NCBI GenBank assembly: GCA_023475165.1
Contig: JAMCWA010000099.1
Coordinates: 76,423 to 140,422 of the forward strand
Direction of reading: 5' to 3'
Source of the DNA: Bacillota bacterium
GTDB lineage: Bacteria; Bacillota; Sulfobacillia; JAMCWA01
DNA length: 64,000 bases
Shown here piece by piece: positions 44,669 through 52,000 of the stretch. The notes under the pieces were generated by a model. It saw nothing but the letters and a program-made list of their open reading frames with translations, did not search any database and was not told the DNA's origin. Both the position numbers and the translations under genes were made by a program. Within the stretch, counting starts at the first letter, position 1. Every line of letters starts with the position of its first letter.

Positions 44669-45643
44669 TTAGTTTTCCTGAAGGAGACCGTCAGCCGTTC
44701 GCTCATCGGTGATGAGGATGTTCACCAGTCCACCCAGAAGGGTGGCTCGAATGGCTCTTACCTTCTTCAAGCTCCCCGCTACGGCCACCACCTTCTTAGT
44801 CCGCTTCAGCAGCTCAGGGGTGATGCTGATGAGGAGGGTTTCTCCTTTGGCATAGATGACCCCTTTAGCATCAAAATGCCAAAGACAGATGTCCCCGACG
44901 GCGTCCTGCGCCCCAAAGGTCTTTATGAGATACCGCATGATCTTAAAATACTCAGCATTGTGGGGGCTCTCCACGGCCCCAATCCCCACGACGGCCCAAT
45001 CCAGCCGGTCCCAAAGTTCGACGGCCCGCTTAAGATGGGGCTCCGAATACAGAGCCCGCTTGTTGGTGCCATGTTGGAGCATGGCTGGGGCATAGAGATA
45101 AACGCAGCGGCCGCTGAGTCGCTCAGCGGCCTTGCGTGCCAGTTCGTTCACCTGAAAGTAGGCATCGGCCTGCCCCAGACCCCCGGTTAAGGGTACAACG
45201 CTCAGACCGGGAAGGCTCTTCTCTGGAAGGAAACGGACTACTTGATAGACAGTCCGCCCACGTCCTACGCCGATGATTTCGCCATCGACGAGGTGCTCCG
45301 CCAGATAGACCGCCCCCGCCTGGCCGATCTTCTCTGTCAACAGCGTTTCATCGGAAACGGTGCTGGGTATCACTAAAGCATCCAGCAGCCCATACCTCTT
45401 CAGGAGTTCTTCCCTGATTTCACGGGCATGAGAGAAGGGATTTACGACCTTGATCTGGACAATCCCTTCTTCCTTGGCCCGGGCCAAAAGGCGAGAGACC
45501 TTGGGCCGAGAGATCCTAAACTCATCAGCAATTTCCTGTTGCGTCCGCCCGAACTCATGATAGCGTTCGGCCACCGCCACAAGAAGCTGGGTCTCCTTCT
45601 CGCTGATTCTGCCTGCATCGATCGTTTCTTTCCTCCCGCTCAA
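44669..45643 (-). CDS. SorC/DeoR-family sugar-sensing transcriptional regulator
   Basis: The protein, about 324 residues, has an N-terminal helix-turn-helix (TQQEIADEFRISRPKVSRLL) and a C-terminal sugar-phosphate-binding SorC domain (IIGVGRGRTVY, VPLTGGLGQ, VGIGAVESP). It probably controls the surrounding PTS operon through the paired sites at 47897 and 47985, where a sugar phosphate would relieve repression. The TTG at 45643 follows GGTGGGGG; an earlier TTG at 45679 lies upstream. Its place inside the operon suggests autoregulation. Confidence 0.9.
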   Translation of the reverse strand: MSGRKETIDAGRISEKETQLLVAVAERYHEFGRTQQEIADEFRISRPKVSRLLARAKEEGIVQIKVVNPFSHAREIREELLKRYGLLDALVIPSTVSDETLLTEKIGQAGAVYLAEHLVDGEIIGVGRGRTVYQVVRFLPEKSLPGLSVVPLTGGLGQADAYFQVNELARKAAERLSGRCVYLYAPAMLQHGTNKRALYSEPHLKRAVELWDRLDWAVVGIGAVESPHNAEYFKIMRYLIKTFGAQDAVGDICLWHFDAKGVIYAKGETLLISITPELLKRTKKVVAVAGSLKKVRAIRATLLGGLVNILITDERTADGLLQEN

Positions 45644-45808
45644 AGTCCCCCACCTTTCCCCAAATTCACGTCCGGGCAATCCGGCTACTGGTTGACACCA
45701 GCCGCCACGGCCGAATGCTGATGGATCTATTACCGAATGACGTAACTGTCGGGATCCTTAGAAGATGCAATCACGCCTGCCCCATATCATCATTGGGGAA
45801 TCACTTTG

Positions 45809-46627
45809 CTAAAATAACTTGATCCAGCTTCCCACAACACCAAGGACAACTATCCAGAGCATCACCGTAACCGGGGATTTCCCGCGTCGGAGAAGCCAGA
45901 GAACCCCCAGGGTCAAGAGCAGGGGCAAGAGCCCCGGCATGATCTTGTCCAGAACATCGGCCTGAACCTTGACTTTCGTCTGGCCGATGGTGGCGATAAC
46001 AGGGGTCGAAAGACTGACGAACTTCCCCGTCAGGGCCCCAATGACAGTGGCCCCCATCACGCCAGCACCGACGACGACGTTATTGATCAGTCCGCCTTCC
46101 AGGATTTGCTCGACGGCACGTTTGCCCAAGCGGTATCCACTCATGAACATAAAGTAGGCGATCCCGAGGACAATCACCGCTTCCAGCACGGTATAAAGGA
46201 AAGGTCCAAAAAGGTTTCCTTCCTTCGCCATTCCAATTCCGAAAGCCAAGAGGATCGGCGTAATTGTGCCTTGGGTGACAGTATCACCAATCCCGGCCAG
46301 GGGACCCATGAGGCCGGTCTTGACCGAGTTTATGGCTTCGTCACTGATGGGAGCGTCATTGGCTCGTTCTTCTTCCATGGCAATGGTAATACCGTGGATG
46401 ACATCGCCGACGTTGGGCTCGGTGTTGAAGAAGACCAGGTGTCGCTTCAAGGCCGCGACGATCTCTTCTTTCGTCGTATAAAGGCGCCGGATGATGGGTA
46501 TCATCGATTGGGCAAAAGCTGTGGCCTGGAGCCGCTCATAGTTGTAACATGAATGGGAGAAGAAGGTCCACAACAGCCAGGACTTCATTAGGTCACCACG
46601 AGTAACTTGCTTTCTAGCTCCGGCCAT
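45809..46627 (-). CDS. PTS mannose-family EIID component
   Basis: The 272-residue membrane protein has the EIID pattern FFNTEPNVGDVIHGITIAMEE (split as FFNTEPNVGD and VIHGITIAMEE), KTGLMGPLAGIGD, and several C-terminal helices. With EIIC it forms the sugar channel. Its start overlaps the EIIC stop by 14 bp. It ends 166 bp before the SorC gene. Confidence 0.92.
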   Translation of the reverse strand: MAGARKQVTRGDLMKSWLLWTFFSHSCYNYERLQATAFAQSMIPIIRRLYTTKEEIVAALKRHLVFFNTEPNVGDVIHGITIAMEEERANDAPISDEAINSVKTGLMGPLAGIGDTVTQGTITPILLAFGIGMAKEGNLFGPFLYTVLEAVIVLGIAYFMFMSGYRLGKRAVEQILEGGLINNVVVGAGVMGATVIGALTGKFVSLSTPVIATIGQTKVKVQADVLDKIMPGLLPLLLTLGVLWLLRRGKSPVTVMLWIVVLGVVGSWIKLF

Positions 46628-47381
46628 TGCCCAGCACCTCCTTACTCGATTGCATTACCAGAAAAGCCATTACCAGAGCAAAAGCACCTACAGCGATGAC
46701 ATCAAGCTTAAAGTAGACGGCCAGAAAGAATCCCAGGAAAAAGAAGGGCATCATCTGAGGCCGGGCGATGGCGCGCAGGTTCAAGGCAATACCTACCGCC
46801 GGCATCATCCCACCGATGACGATCAACATATGCAAGACGCTGGCCCCCAGAAAATCTAAAACAGCCTTGACCGCAGGCGGCCCATAGAGGGCGGCCACAA
46901 AGACGGGGAAGAAAGAGATGACAAAGAGCAGTATCTGGGGAGGAACAACATTGGCGAAGGCGACTCCGCTCAAGTTACCATCCTCGGCGTAGCGATCAGC
47001 CCAATGGACGAAAACGGAGTCCAGAGTCATCCGTCCAAACCAGATCACGGTTCCAAGGAGCCCTATGGGAACGGCCAGCGCCAAAGCCGCATTGACGTCG
47101 ATTCCGGAACCGATGGCCAAAGCTGTGCCGAGGTAACCCGCCAAGGCTGGGTCACCTGGCAAGGAACCGCCGGCCGAGATGAATCCCAGGTAAAGAAGAT
47201 TAATGGTGGCGCCAATGATGGCCCCTTTAGCCGGATCGCCAAGGATAACCCCGACAACAGTACCGGCGATCAAAGGGCGGTAGAGAATCCAATAACCCAA
47301 GCCGATGAACCATGGGCTCTGAGCAAAGTAGTAGAACAACGCGACCAGGAAGGCCTGAAACACCGAAATTTGCACGTTCAC
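46614..47381 (-). CDS. PTS mannose-family EIIC component
   Basis: The 255-residue membrane permease has the EIIC-Man features GLGYWILYRPLIAGTVVG, GDPAKGAIIGATINLLYLG and SAGGSLPGDPALAGYLGTA. It carries the sugar while EIIB phosphorylates it. The start is GTG at 47381 or the GTG two codons on, which has a better distance from GGGAGGGG. Confidence 0.92.
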   Translation of the reverse strand: MNVQISVFQAFLVALFYYFAQSPWFIGLGYWILYRPLIAGTVVGVILGDPAKGAIIGATINLLYLGFISAGGSLPGDPALAGYLGTALAIGSGIDVNAALALAVPIGLLGTVIWFGRMTLDSVFVHWADRYAEDGNLSGVAFANVVPPQILLFVISFFPVFVAALYGPPAVKAVLDFLGASVLHMLIVIGGMMPAVGIALNLRAIARPQMMPFFFLGFFLAVYFKLDVIAVGAFALVMAFLVMQSSKEVLGNGRS

Positions 47382-47393
47382 CCCTCCCTTTTT

Positions 47394-47879
47394 TCAGTTG
47401 GTTCTCAGCTTTGGTGCCAATTCGGAAAATGTGATGCCGTGGTCGTCGGGAACGATTCTAAAAACCACTTCCACACCCATGGCCGTCAACTCGGCGAAGA
47501 CTTGGATTTCGGTCGGAGAAGCAGAAATGTTGCGGTAAATAGGTTTCCGCCCTGGCCCGGCACCGATCCCACCCACGTTCAACTGTTCGAAGAGCACTCC
47601 CTTTTTCCGTAGCTCCAAGGCCACCTCAGGTCTCTTCAGGAGAAGGATGGTCTTCTCGTGGTCGCCCTCCCGAAGAACTTTTGGGGCATTGAGCATCCCC
47701 CAGATTTCAACCTTGATGTGAGGCGGTGCGGCCAAACGCATCACCTTTTGTAGAAAAGGATCTTGAGCCACTCCATCGTCCACAATGACAATCCGCTCGG
47801 CGCTCAACCCCTTCGCCCAAACTGCCATTACCTGCCCGTGGATCAATCGATCGTCAACCCGGACCAGGGCAAAGCCCAA
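47394..47879 (-). CDS. PTS mannose-family EIIB component
   Basis: The 161-residue cytoplasmic protein carries the phospho-His H14 in RVDDRLIHGQV and transfers phosphate to the incoming sugar. I chose the TTG at 47879 (MGFALVRVDDRLIHGQ), 8 nt after GGGAGGGGG, which gives the usual family N-terminus; a TTG at 47912 lies inside the operator-like palindrome. It is the first gene of the PTS operon. Confidence 0.92.
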   Translation of the reverse strand: MGFALVRVDDRLIHGQVMAVWAKGLSAERIVIVDDGVAQDPFLQKVMRLAAPPHIKVEIWGMLNAPKVLREGDHEKTILLLKRPEVALELRKKGVLFEQLNVGGIGAGPGRKPIYRNISASPTEIQVFAELTAMGVEVVFRIVPDDHGITFSELAPKLRTN

Positions 47880-47896
47880 GAAGACCACCCCCTCCC

Positions 47897-47912
47897 TTGA
47901 ACATTTGTTCAA
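47897..47912 (-). promoter_or_regulatory. Operator-like palindrome 1 of the PTS operon
   Basis: TTGAACATTTGTTCAA is nearly perfectly palindromic and lies just before the EIIB ribosome-binding site. It matches the TGAACA-TGTTCA type of site bound by SorC/CggR-like regulators. Confidence 0.65.
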
Positions 47913-47984
47913 ACAGATGTTTTCATTTACTATTGCGTTTTCTCGCTCCTTTCTCGAATTCCTGCCGAAGTATTTAAAATTGAT

Positions 47985-48000
47985 CTGAACATTTGATCAA
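47985..48000 (-). promoter_or_regulatory. Operator-like palindrome 2 of the PTS operon
   Basis: CTGAACATTTGATCAA repeats the first site with two changes, 88 bp upstream, within the larger palindrome TTGATC...GATCAA. Two such sites eight turns of helix apart could allow looping. Confidence 0.6.
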
Positions 48001-48032
48001 TCCCACCCTGAATCGTCAAGGGAAAACCAAAA

Positions 48033-48054
48033 GCCTCCCGAAATTTCGGAAGGC
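48033..48054 (-). terminator. Terminator-like hairpin upstream of the PTS operon
   Basis: GCCTTCCGAAATTTCGGGAGGC (two mismatches from perfect) is followed on the minus strand by TTTTGGTTTT. No minus-strand gene precedes it, so it may end a leader transcript or read-through. Confidence 0.55.
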
Positions 48055-48189
48055 CTAATTCTTATGCCCCAAGACGGCGTCGGTTTGCCCATGCATGGTT
48101 AGACACTGGTTCAATAATATGGTACTATTGGCCTGAAAGGTACTTCGGGCGACAATGAGCGCCAGTATGTAAGGACAGGGCAGTAGAAC

Positions 48190-48322
48190 AGCCCGGCGAT
48201 TTGAGGCCTCGCCCTGGTGGTTTGGCTAAAGCCGCCAGAACCACGATCACCTTCAACTACGTTAGACTATGGCGGCTTTTCTCGGGTTAACCACTCAAAA
48301 CGCAGTTTGTCAGCGGTCACCT
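48190..48322 (+). repeat. Family A element with hairpin module
   Basis: GCCCGGCGATTTGAGGCCTC, then the 10-bp stem AAAGCCGCCA/TGGCGGCTTT (48228-48237, 48270-48279), then GGTTAACCACTCAAAACGC and AGTTTGTCAGCGGTCACC. The same hairpin occurs in the copy at 25139-25470. The rest of the gap 48055-48336 shows no gene. Confidence 0.7.
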
Positions 48323-48336
48323 ATTGAAAGGCGGTC

Positions 48337-48789
48337 TTGAGGGTGCGACTGGCGAGATATCTTTCGATGATCACCTTGAGTGAGACCCAGTGGCGCGAGA
48401 TGGTCAACTACTGCGCAGGCCAGGGGGATATCCTGGCCCTCTACCTCTATGGTTCTTATGGAACACCTTATCAAACGCCACTCTCTGATGTGGACCTGGC
48501 GGTTTTGCCCATGCCTGGAGTGAAGTGGGACATTCGTCGTGAGCTTGAGATCCACTCTGATTTGGCCGGGATCGGCAGAAACGACGACATAAATCTTATC
48601 AACCTTCACCACGTTCCATCCACCTTACAGTTTCGAGTGCTCGGGACAGGAAGGCTCCTGCATTGTCGCAACGAAATCCTGCTGGCAGATTTCGTTGAGC
48701 GAGTCATATTACGCCACGCCGATTTCTCCCTTGACCTGGCCTCCTTCTACCGTTCTTATGATGCTGCCCTGCGGGAGGAGTTCTCATGA
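48337..48789 (+). CDS. MNT-type nucleotidyltransferase antitoxin
   Basis: The protein, about 150 residues, has the minimal nucleotidyltransferase signature GSYGTPYQTPLSDVDLAVL (G39, S40, D51, D53). In MntA-HepT pairs this enzyme adds AMP to the HEPN toxin and silences it. Its end overlaps the next gene by 4 bp (ATGA). The start may be the TTG at 48337, which has AAAGGCGG upstream, or the ATG at 48367. Confidence 0.88.
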   Translation: MRVRLARYLSMITLSETQWREMVNYCAGQGDILALYLYGSYGTPYQTPLSDVDLAVLPMPGVKWDIRRELEIHSDLAGIGRNDDINLINLHHVPSTLQFRVLGTGRLLHCRNEILLADFVERVILRHADFSLDLASFYRSYDAALREEFS

Positions 48790-49211
48790 CCGTCGACTTG
48801 GACAAGGTCCGCCAGAAACTGCAGTATATCCGCTCGGAATTGCGCGATTTGAAGGAATTCGGATCCATTGACGAAGAAGCTTTTCTGGCCCATCGTCATT
48901 ATCCTGCAGCGGCCACGCGGATGCTGCAGGTGGCCATTGAAGCAATGTTGGATCTTTGCGCCCACATTACTGCCCGAGAGGGGTGGGGACTGCCGAAATC
49001 CTATAAAGAGGTGGTCCTCTTGGCCGCAGAGCATGGCCTGATTCCCAAAGAGCTTCTGGAGAACTTCCTCGCCCTGGCGCGCTTCCGAAACCGGGTAGTT
49101 CATTTGTATGATGAAGTAAGCGATCGCGAGGTCTTGCAGTTTATCAAACAACACCTGAATGACTTTTCGCTTTTTGTTACTCGGGTGATCGAGCGGTATC
49201 TTCCCGGCTAG
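48786..49211 (+). CDS. HEPN-domain toxin of the MNT/HEPN pair
   Basis: The 141-residue helical protein is a DUF86/HepT HEPN ribonuclease with the catalytic R-x4-H motif at 101-106 (RNRVVH) followed by the conserved Tyr (LYDE) that MntA modifies. It pairs with the nucleotidyltransferase encoded just upstream, so the unit is a type VII toxin-antitoxin module, probably active against phage or for stress response. Confidence 0.9.
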   Translation: MTVDLDKVRQKLQYIRSELRDLKEFGSIDEEAFLAHRHYPAAATRMLQVAIEAMLDLCAHITAREGWGLPKSYKEVVLLAAEHGLIPKELLENFLALARFRNRVVHLYDEVSDREVLQFIKQHLNDFSLFVTRVIERYLPG

Positions 49212-49311
49212 AGGCCCGTCCTTCGGCCAGGGTACGCCATAGGCATAGTTCTCCAACTGGTCCCACAGGTTAATGGAAAAGCCAATGATGATTCCCTTAG
49301 GGATTAAAAAG

Positions 49312-50043
49312 ATGACCACCAGGACACCGGCAGCTCTCAAATGGATGGATTTCGGACGCGGCTTCTTGGCCGCCCTGCTCTTTGCCGTGGAGATCATCCC
49401 GGTGGGGGCCACCTTTGGGGTGGCGGCTTCCGCCGCCGGATTGACAAAACCGGCCACCATAGCCATGTCCGGGCTGGTCTTTGCCGGGGCTAGCCAGTTT
49501 CTGGCCGTGACCATGCTCGCCAGCGGCGCCCCCATTTGGAGCATCGTCACCAGCACCCTTGCCATTAACCTGCGCCATGTCCTTATGGCAACCTACGTCG
49601 GTAATCATCTGGAACAGGGTCCCGCCTGGCAGCGGGGATTGCTCGGGCTTGGTCTCACCGACGAGAGCTTCGCCCTGGCCATAGGCCTAACTAAGGGCGG
49701 CAACAGTCTGTCAAGCTCCTTCCTCCTGGGGGCCAATTGCTCCATCTACCTCCAGTGGTTGACAGGTACGGCCGCGGGGGTCCTTCTGGGAGACACTTTC
49801 CCGGGTCTGGTGGGATTGGGCCTCAAGGCTATACTGTACGCCCTCTTCGCCGGCATCATTACCCTTTCCCTTTCCAGTTGGAGTGATCTGTTGACGGTGA
49901 CTGTGGCAGCCTTGACCGCCGTCACTTTGAACGTGGTGGGAGCCGGCCGCTATGCCGTCCTGACCGCCAGCTTGGTTGCCTCCTTGGTAGGACTGGGGGT
50001 AGAACAATGGATATTAACACGTGGGGGCTCATCATTGGAATGA
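49312..50043 (+). CDS. azlC: Branched-chain amino acid exporter subunit AzlC
   Basis: The protein, about 243 residues, has AzlC-family motifs (FAVEIIPVGATFGVAASAAG, FAGASQFLA, NLRHVLMA) and about eight helices. With AzlD it exports branched-chain amino acids. AGGGA precedes the ATG at 49312 by 8 nt; an ATG at 49273 is also in frame but has a poor site. Its end overlaps azlD by 37 bp. The neighbouring iorAB genes also concern 2-oxoacids from amino acids. Confidence 0.9.
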   Translation: MTTRTPAALKWMDFGRGFLAALLFAVEIIPVGATFGVAASAAGLTKPATIAMSGLVFAGASQFLAVTMLASGAPIWSIVTSTLAINLRHVLMATYVGNHLEQGPAWQRGLLGLGLTDESFALAIGLTKGGNSLSSSFLLGANCSIYLQWLTGTAAGVLLGDTFPGLVGLGLKAILYALFAGIITLSLSSWSDLLTVTVAALTAVTLNVVGAGRYAVLTASLVASLVGLGVEQWILTRGGSSLE

Positions 50044-50330
50044 CTGCGGTTACCGCAGCACCGCGGGTGTTACCGTTACTCCTGACCACCCAAAGGAAAC
50101 CGTCGGCCACCTTTCGTCGCTGGCTCGAACTCTTGCCCATCGCCATCTTCAGTAGTTTCCTGGCACCGGCACTGCTGGTTGCGGAAGGAAAGGTGAGTAC
50201 AGCAGCCCATCCCGAGACCATGGTGGTGGTGGCGATATCGGCTATCGTGGTCCGTAAAACCCGGAACCTGCTCGCCGGCTTGGGAGTGGGACTGCTCGTC
50301 CTCCTGGGCCTCTGGCTTACGGGGTACTAG
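50007..50330 (+). CDS. azlD: Branched-chain amino acid exporter subunit AzlD
   Basis: The 107-residue membrane protein has three or four helices and the AzlD motif AAPRVLPLLL. It is the small partner of AzlC and starts inside the azlC gene, which couples their translation. A family A repeat begins 8 bp after its stop. Confidence 0.9.
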   Translation: MDINTWGLIIGMTAVTAAPRVLPLLLTTQRKPSATFRRWLELLPIAIFSSFLAPALLVAEGKVSTAAHPETMVVVAISAIVVRKTRNLLAGLGVGLLVLLGLWLTGY

Positions 50331-50337
50331 CATCCCC

Positions 50338-50622
50338 TTGGAGACCGCTGAAAAACAGCCATCGGCGTGTCAGACGGGCTCCCGCCCGCCTCCGCTAGGG
50401 GGACGCGGCCCCCTTCGGCGGCGCCTGCGGTGCCTGAGCACCTCCTAATGCCTGGGGAAGTCCCTCTCCCAGACCCCCCGGCGGCTCCGCGCTCAACGTA
50501 CCACCGAGTACGCCTCGCTTCGGAGCCTTGTCTCCTTCGCATCCCGGCTGATTTGAGGTCTTGGCCTGGTGGTGAGTCGGGCGGGATTGCCCTTCAAAGC
50601 GCAGTTTCCGAGCAGTCTCCCT
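50338..50622 (+). repeat. Family A element with GC-rich variable module
   Basis: It starts TTGGAGACCGCTGAAAAAC and ends TTTCCGAGCAGTCTCCC. The interior differs from the 11497 copy: it has small hairpins (GCGGCCCCCTTCGGCGGCGC) and TGAGCACCTCCTAATGCC, then rejoins the common AACGTACCACCGAGTACGCC hairpin. The same variable module occurs at 25139-25470 and, truncated, at 51887. Confidence 0.85.
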
Positions 50623-50705
50623 GGGATGATCGACTATAATGTGGTGTAATAAAGGCAGACGAGCTGTTTTCTGTTAGAAGCAGAGGCAAGCCTTCTTCCG
50701 GGGGT

Positions 50706-51188
50706 GTGATTTTGAATCAGGAGAAATTCGTCAATTCCCTACTGGAGCTATTTCCCAGGGTAATGCGCCACCTGGAGGAGCAGGAAGCCCGGGAGGTGAC
50801 CGGCCTGGATGTTACCCCCGCCCAGGTCCATGCCCTCTTGGCCCTCAATGCTAAGAACAATCTCACCATGGGCGAGCTGGCCGCAGAACTGAGCATGGCC
50901 GAAAGCGCCGCCACCCGGCTGGCGGATCGCCTGGCCCGGACCAACCTCATCCGCCGCCGGGGTGATCCCCGCGATCGTCGTCTGGTCCGGATCGGTCTTT
51001 CTTCCTACGGGCAGCAATTGGCCCAGTTGGTGATACAGCGGCGTACCCGGACCTTTGGTTACCTGGCCGAGCATCTTACTCCGGTCGAGCAGGAAAACCT
51101 GGTCCAATCCATGCAGGGCTTGCTCCGTAGCTGGGCCGAGATCGAGGCCGAAGCCCGGGAGAGGGAGGGAGAACAGAAGGAGATGTAG
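50706..51188 (+). CDS. MarR-family transcriptional regulator
   Basis: The 160-residue protein has the winged helix-turn-helix of MarR (MGELAAELSMAESAATRLADRL and the wing RRGDPRDRRLVRI). It starts at GTG 50706 or TTG 50712 after GGGGGTG. It converges on iorBA; whether it controls azlCD or iorBA cannot be told. Confidence 0.9.
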   Translation: MILNQEKFVNSLLELFPRVMRHLEEQEAREVTGLDVTPAQVHALLALNAKNNLTMGELAAELSMAESAATRLADRLARTNLIRRRGDPRDRRLVRIGLSSYGQQLAQLVIQRRTRTFGYLAEHLTPVEQENLVQSMQGLLRSWAEIEAEAREREGEQKEM

Positions 51189-51284
51189 CCCAACAGTCCT
51201 CTAGACAACTCTTCAACCAGGCAGCATGCGGCGAAGGCTCTCGAACCAGCGTCTTCCCGGTCTTAGATCAGCCGCCCCGCTGAC

Positions 51285-51866
51285 TCAATCGAAGTGCTCC
51301 CACCCCAGGGCAAAGGCCCGTTGGTTGACCTCCCGTGCCCTTTCCGGTACGCACCGGGCGATGGTCTCCTCCCACAGGGATCGCTCCAACTCCAGGTTCC
51401 GGGCAAAAAGCCCGAGGAGCACCACGTTGGCGGCTTTGGCGTTCCCAGCCTGGCGGGCCAAACTCAGGGTATCCGCGAAGAGGAGCCGATCAGTCCGACG
51501 CCCGATCTCCTCGGCGATGGCCTGGGGATAACGCGAGATTCCCTGGGTAACCGTGACCGGAACGATGGTCTCGCGGCTGGCTACGACCAGGCCCCCGGGA
51601 CGTAGGTAATCCAGCCACCGCAGACTCTCGGAGGTCTCCAGGGCGAGGATGGCGTCAACCCCGCCCCGGCGGACCAAAGGGGAGTGAACTTTCTCCCCGC
51701 GCCGGACAAAGCTTTCGACGCTTCCGCCCCTCTGCGCCATGCCATGAATCTCCGCTTGCTTAACATCAAAACCGGCCGTCAAGAAGGCGCGTGTCAAAAT
51801 GGTACCGGCCAGGATGACCCCCTGGCCTCCCACGCCGGCGATAATGATGTCGTTAATCCTGTCCAT
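51285..51866 (-). CDS. iorB: Indolepyruvate:ferredoxin oxidoreductase, beta subunit
   Basis: The 193-residue protein is the IorB/gamma-type subunit (IIIAGVGGQGVILAGTIL at the start, EIHGMAQRGGSV), which with IorA oxidises arylpyruvates to acyl-CoA and reduced ferredoxin during aromatic amino-acid breakdown. The ATG at 51866 follows GGAGGG. A family A fragment separates it from iorA upstream. Confidence 0.92.
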   Translation of the reverse strand: MDRINDIIIAGVGGQGVILAGTILTRAFLTAGFDVKQAEIHGMAQRGGSVESFVRRGEKVHSPLVRRGGVDAILALETSESLRWLDYLRPGGLVVASRETIVPVTVTQGISRYPQAIAEEIGRRTDRLLFADTLSLARQAGNAKAANVVLLGLFARNLELERSLWEETIARCVPERAREVNQRAFALGWEHFD

Positions 51867-51886
51867 GCTGCTTTCCCTCCGGATTT

Positions 51887-51997
51887 CTAGGAGGCCACTG
51901 AAAAACACCCATCGGTGTGTCAGGCGGGCTCCCGACCGCCTCCGCTAGGGTGCAGGCACCCCTTCGGCGGCACCTACGGTGCCTTGGCGCAATCCGC
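51887..51997 (+). repeat. Family A 5' half between iorA and iorB
   Basis: It starts CTAGGAGGCCACTGAAAAAC, has the GC-rich variable module (GCACCCCTTCGGCGGCACC) and TTGGCGCAATCCGCC, then stops 4 bp before the iorA stop codon. The 3' half is missing. Confidence 0.75.
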
Positions 51998-52000
51998 CCC

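Noticed and set aside
48100-48140. A tRNA suggested by GGTTCAATA
   Set aside because: No acceptor stem or cloverleaf can be formed around it.
48756-49565. A 269-codon minus-strand reading frame
   Set aside because: It runs antisense through hepT and azlC, both well supported on the plus strand.
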